NCBI GenBank assembly: GCA_013397455.1
Contig: VYZB01000337.1
Span: 444,764-508,763 of the forward strand
From: Crotophaga sulcirostris
Lineage: Eukaryota; Chordata; Aves; Cuculiformes; Crotophagidae
Length of the DNA: 64,000 nt
Direction: 5' to 3'
In this document: positions 48,694 through 64,000 of the stretch, in pieces
Position numbering within the stretch: position 1 is the stretch's first letter
Layout of the letters: every line of letters starts with the position of its first letter
Program-made: the position numbers and the translations under genes
Notes under the pieces: generated by a model
Databases searched by the model: none
Seen by the model: the letters and a program-made list of their open reading frames with translations, nothing else
What the model was told of the DNA's origin: nothing

Positions 48694-48872
48694 CGGGGGT
48701 GCCAAGCTCACAGCTCCCGCAGTTCTCCTGCTCCTGCAGTGTAACACATGTCCCACACTGCACACGTGCCCAGCGCTGGCGGGAGCGCAGGGACAAGGTG
48801 CTTGGTGCTGGGATGGGTAAAACAAGGTGGAGGGATGGATTCAGCACATAAGCCACGAGTTTGACACCCCTG
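48694..48872. mobile_element. Non-autonomous hAT (Charlie-like) DNA transposon
   Basis: 179 bp and distinctly richer in GC than its flanks. The ends are inverted repeats: the left end is CGGGGGTGCCAAGCTC and the right end, read inwards, is CAGGGGTGTCAAACTC (13 of 16 match). The flanks are CTCTAAAT (48686-48693) and CTCTAACA (48873-48880), an 8-bp target duplication with two differences. The left copy fits the hAT pattern nTnnnnAn. It has no room for a transposase, so it is a MITE-type derivative. Orientation is arbitrary. Confidence 0.78.
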
Positions 48873-49617
48873 CTCTAACAGTTGGTGCACAAAGAACATG
48901 GTAAATGGTCTGCTAGCTTGGAAAGCACAGAAAAGCTCTTAGTTAAATATTAAGATTTAACTAAAAATATTTTTTTATATACTCAGTGCAGTGGTTCGTG
49001 TTGGTTTCCATTTTGAGAGTATTAACTCACAGAACACTTAAAATCAGGCAGTACACAATAATAATCCTGAAACAATTATTCTAGGTTCTGTTCCCCCTGG
49101 TTTCCCAGGTGCAGGAGTCTTTTTGATGTCATATCCAAGAGAGCCATCACTAAGAGTATTATGGTTGCATAGCAACCTCAATGTGATAAATAACTGGTTT
49201 AAAGCAGTCTGTTGCTGTGTATTTCTTTTCCAACAGGAGCCAAACACTTTCCTGCACTGCAACTAATAAAACTAAGAAAAACACACACTGTTTTATAACT
49301 AAATATCTTGTTATTTCTGGGCACTATCACTTAGTTATCTTGAAGTATCCAGTATTCCAGCATTATAATTTTTCTGCAAACAGAACACCAAGCCCCATCT
49401 TGTCTCCCCCCCCCCGCTCCCTGCCTTGGATTACAGAAAACAAAACAAAATGTTCTATGTATGAAGGTAGAAATAATCTAATATATAACTAGTAATCCAG
49501 CTGTAAGTTCCAAAAGCATTAGTTTCTTAGCTAGTCAGCTACAGTGAAGAGTCTTCTCTACAGAAAAATCCTAAACATGGACATACACAACATACAAGTT
49601 ATATATTCCCAGTTTTG

Positions 49618-49623
49618 TTTATT
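49618..49623 (-). terminator. BTAF1: Probable distal poly(A) signal of BTAF1
   Basis: AATAAA on the - strand, followed about 20 bases on by TTGTATGTTGTGTATGTCC, a typical GU-rich downstream element. Confidence 0.65.
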
Positions 49624-50378
49624 TCCATGGAATGCTAATTTAGTTACAATATGGCAGTTCATAACTACGGAAATGTGACATTAGTTCATTCTCTTTGCTG
49701 CAGAACAGTCTTGATTTATATATATTGTGTTAAAACAATCTTATCTTACATGGATGAGGTCTCTGGTGGTTTTTAAGCTCCAATGCTTATGCACACAGCA
49801 AGCTACAAACCTTAGGTTTTATATTTATACATATATTCTATGTATTCAGACAACTGCTGCAAGTTATCTATAATTTAATATTTATAAAAGGCGCATATAC
49901 TGGTACATATGCACATCTAGAAACACACCTTTACTACTGCCTCCCTTTTTATAAAAAGCTGTATAATATACAGCCATGTTATTCTCACTCACTGCTATTA
50001 AAGTCCTTTACTATCTTTGTTACACAATTTCAACTACTCAATTCCCTCAAACTGAATGTAGGTATTTCTATGTATATTTTCTCCTAAAGAAAAGAAAAAG
50101 TCCTCCCAACTCCTTTTAAGGTTTAAATCATGCATCAGTTTAGTAAACAGTCACTTTAGCATGGATTTTAGAATCCTAGACAGTGTAAAATCTACTTGTG
50201 GAAAATGTCTGTCTGTATAATTAATTTCTTCTTTTAGTTACAAAAAATATATAGGATTGAAACATAATGAATACATGCATCTCTCAAAGTGGCTATTTTC
50301 TAGCCTTATAGATAAATTTAAAAAGTACACCCTTGCTAACAGGATGCAAACATGGCCTCAAATAGGCCATTACCTGTA

Positions 50379-50384
50379 TTTATT
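50379..50384 (-). terminator. BTAF1: Weak candidate poly(A) signal of BTAF1
   Basis: AATAAA on the - strand without an obvious GU-rich element downstream. Confidence 0.3.
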
Positions 50385-50762
50385 ATAGCTCGTTACATTA
50401 AAAAGTTCAAGTCAGCTGTTCTCTCAAGATGGTGTCAAAAGACTGAAGAGCATATTTATACTCAATATACAAAGGTGGATGCACACACCTAGTGCGCTTT
50501 AATTATTCAACACTGTCAAGGCTTCTAGGCTTTGCCTCTGGTGATAGAAGTCCTGAATTGATCTGAATGAAAGTTTCAGTTGAAAATTACTTTTAATACA
50601 GCATAAAAGCAAGTTGTGTTTAAAAGAAAGATGTACACCGAACAACCTGAAATACTCACTGAAACAACTGTACAAAACTTTTATAGATACAGAAAGAAAT
50701 AATGGTGGACTTAACTTCAAAAAGAAGTAACACTTGTTAACATATGTAAAAACTTGCTTTGT

Positions 50763-50768
50763 TTTATT
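50763..50768 (-). terminator. BTAF1: Candidate proximal poly(A) signal of BTAF1
   Basis: AATAAA on the - strand about 280 bp after the stop, followed by a U-rich GTTTTTACATATGTT stretch. Confidence 0.45.
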
Positions 50769-51048
50769 ATTCTACCAAGTAAGAATTTGCAGCCGTTCAG
50801 AACAAGTAAAATTCAAACCACCTCACAATGTTTACGTTTGAAGTTTTTATACAGTGCAAACATTTAAGACAGAATAACTCCCCAGTGAAACAGATGACAC
50901 TACTCAGTGCCAGTTGTTTGAAGATTCTTCTTTCAGTAAGTCTATTTACACATTAAGCTAAAGGTTCACTATATATGCTTTGAAGTTTGCTGAATATCAG
51001 CAGAAAAATAAGTGAACTAGCAGCAGCTGAATTACAAATATATGATGG

Positions 51049-63192
<12,144 letters not shown>

Positions 63193-64000
63193 CTAGAAAT
63201 AAGCAATTTAAAGTAGTGAGTACAGACACATTGAAGAATAACCAGTATTTAAGAGGCTCCCATTGTTATCTAGGCATTCAACTCTGATTGTGTTTATAGA
63301 TACCTACAACACATTTGCTGTTGAATTTTTGTACAGGTAAAAAAAAATTGAAATATTTTATAGCATGTTTTTAAATACTATAGATTTAGGGATATGACTT
63401 TCGCTGACATAGGACCATTTCAGCAAGAGGTTTTCAGACTGGTTCCAGCACCAGATCTTCAGATACTGTCAGTACAGGGGACACCAAAACCATCAGTATG
63501 CTAGCAAACCTTCCTAAAAGCAATACTCAATTTGTTATTAAGCCCTTTCTCTTGCTCCTTCCCTCTTCTGAAAGTGGAATCGATAACAATCACTTTAACA
63601 ATTAAGAACAAAATTCACACTACTGTTTAACAATCACAGTCCTGACCAGGATATTACTAAAACATGCTGAAGTTTCCTATGAATAGAACAGTAATAAAAA
63701 AAAATTCAGCATATCAAGTGTGGAAGTCACACTTACATCCTGAGATCAGTCATATTTCAAATACTGGTTTTAATGCTTTGGAGCTTCCATTGTGCATTAA
63801 AATGACCAACTGTTTAACAGGAAAGTGACAGCACAGTCTGCAGAAATCCATTTGCATGGATTTATATTGTGATAGTCACAGCCTGTACTAAATTTCAGGA
63901 ATATTGATTTTTTTAATGACACACTGAAGAGTTAAAACATCATCAACTAACATACAGTGCTTGCATCACAAAATTTTATGTCAACTGGGTTCTCTCATGA
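63193..64000 (-). other. BTAF1: BTAF1 intron running off the window
   Basis: 808 bp, AT-rich. I see no exon in either strand's translation and no recognisable repeat. Confidence 0.85.

Larger units (their letters stand above)
49600..51048 (-). other. BTAF1: BTAF1 3'UTR (probable extent)
   Basis: AT-rich sequence following the BTAF1 stop on the - strand. Candidate AATAAA signals, read on the - strand, lie at 50763-50768, 50379-50384 and 49618-49623. The last has the best downstream element, giving a 3'UTR of about 1.4 kb. The extent is inferred from motifs. Confidence 0.6.

Overview
This is a vertebrate nuclear window, almost certainly from a bird. The evidence is two split genes with GT-AG introns, many CR1 LINE copies cut short at the 5' end, and an otherwise AT-rich, repeat-poor background. 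The young CR1 copies end in an octamer-like ATACTGTG tail and there are many of them. That would suit a CR1-rich lineage such as woodpeckers and their relatives, but this taxonomic guess is inference only.

The left third (1 to about 22.2 kb, + strand) is the 3' part of CPEB3. It holds a long upstream intron and four coding exons for the end of RRM1, all of RRM2 and the CPEB-type zinc-binding (ZZ) domain, followed by a 3'UTR of about 3.5 kb. The right part (about 49.6 kb to the window end, - strand) is the 3' part of BTAF1, the Mot1-type Swi2/Snf2 ATPase that removes TBP from DNA. Seventeen exons encode the last 836 residues, with every helicase motif intact. The two genes are convergent. As I recall it, the human 10q23 region has the same BTAF1/CPEB3 neighbourhood, which supports CPEB3 over its paralogues CPEB2 and CPEB4.

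Between them lie about 27 kb (22.2-49.6 kb) in which I see no convincing gene. This stretch contains CR1 fragments, short tandem duplications and hairpins, microsatellites, one 190-base assembly gap that falls inside a CR1 copy, and one compact hAT-like non-autonomous DNA transposon with recognisable target-site duplications. An ancient LINE fragment and an older CR1 piece lie inside BTAF1 introns, and a degenerate tandem array lies in a CPEB3 intron.

I found no undescribed biological system. The points most worth following up are: the two CR1 lineages separated by linked diagnostic bases; the CR1 copy ending about 100 bp before the last CPEB3 coding exon; the tandem array at 13.6-14.5 kb; the hAT-like element; and the CPE-like motifs and candidate poly(A) sites in the CPEB3 3'UTR.
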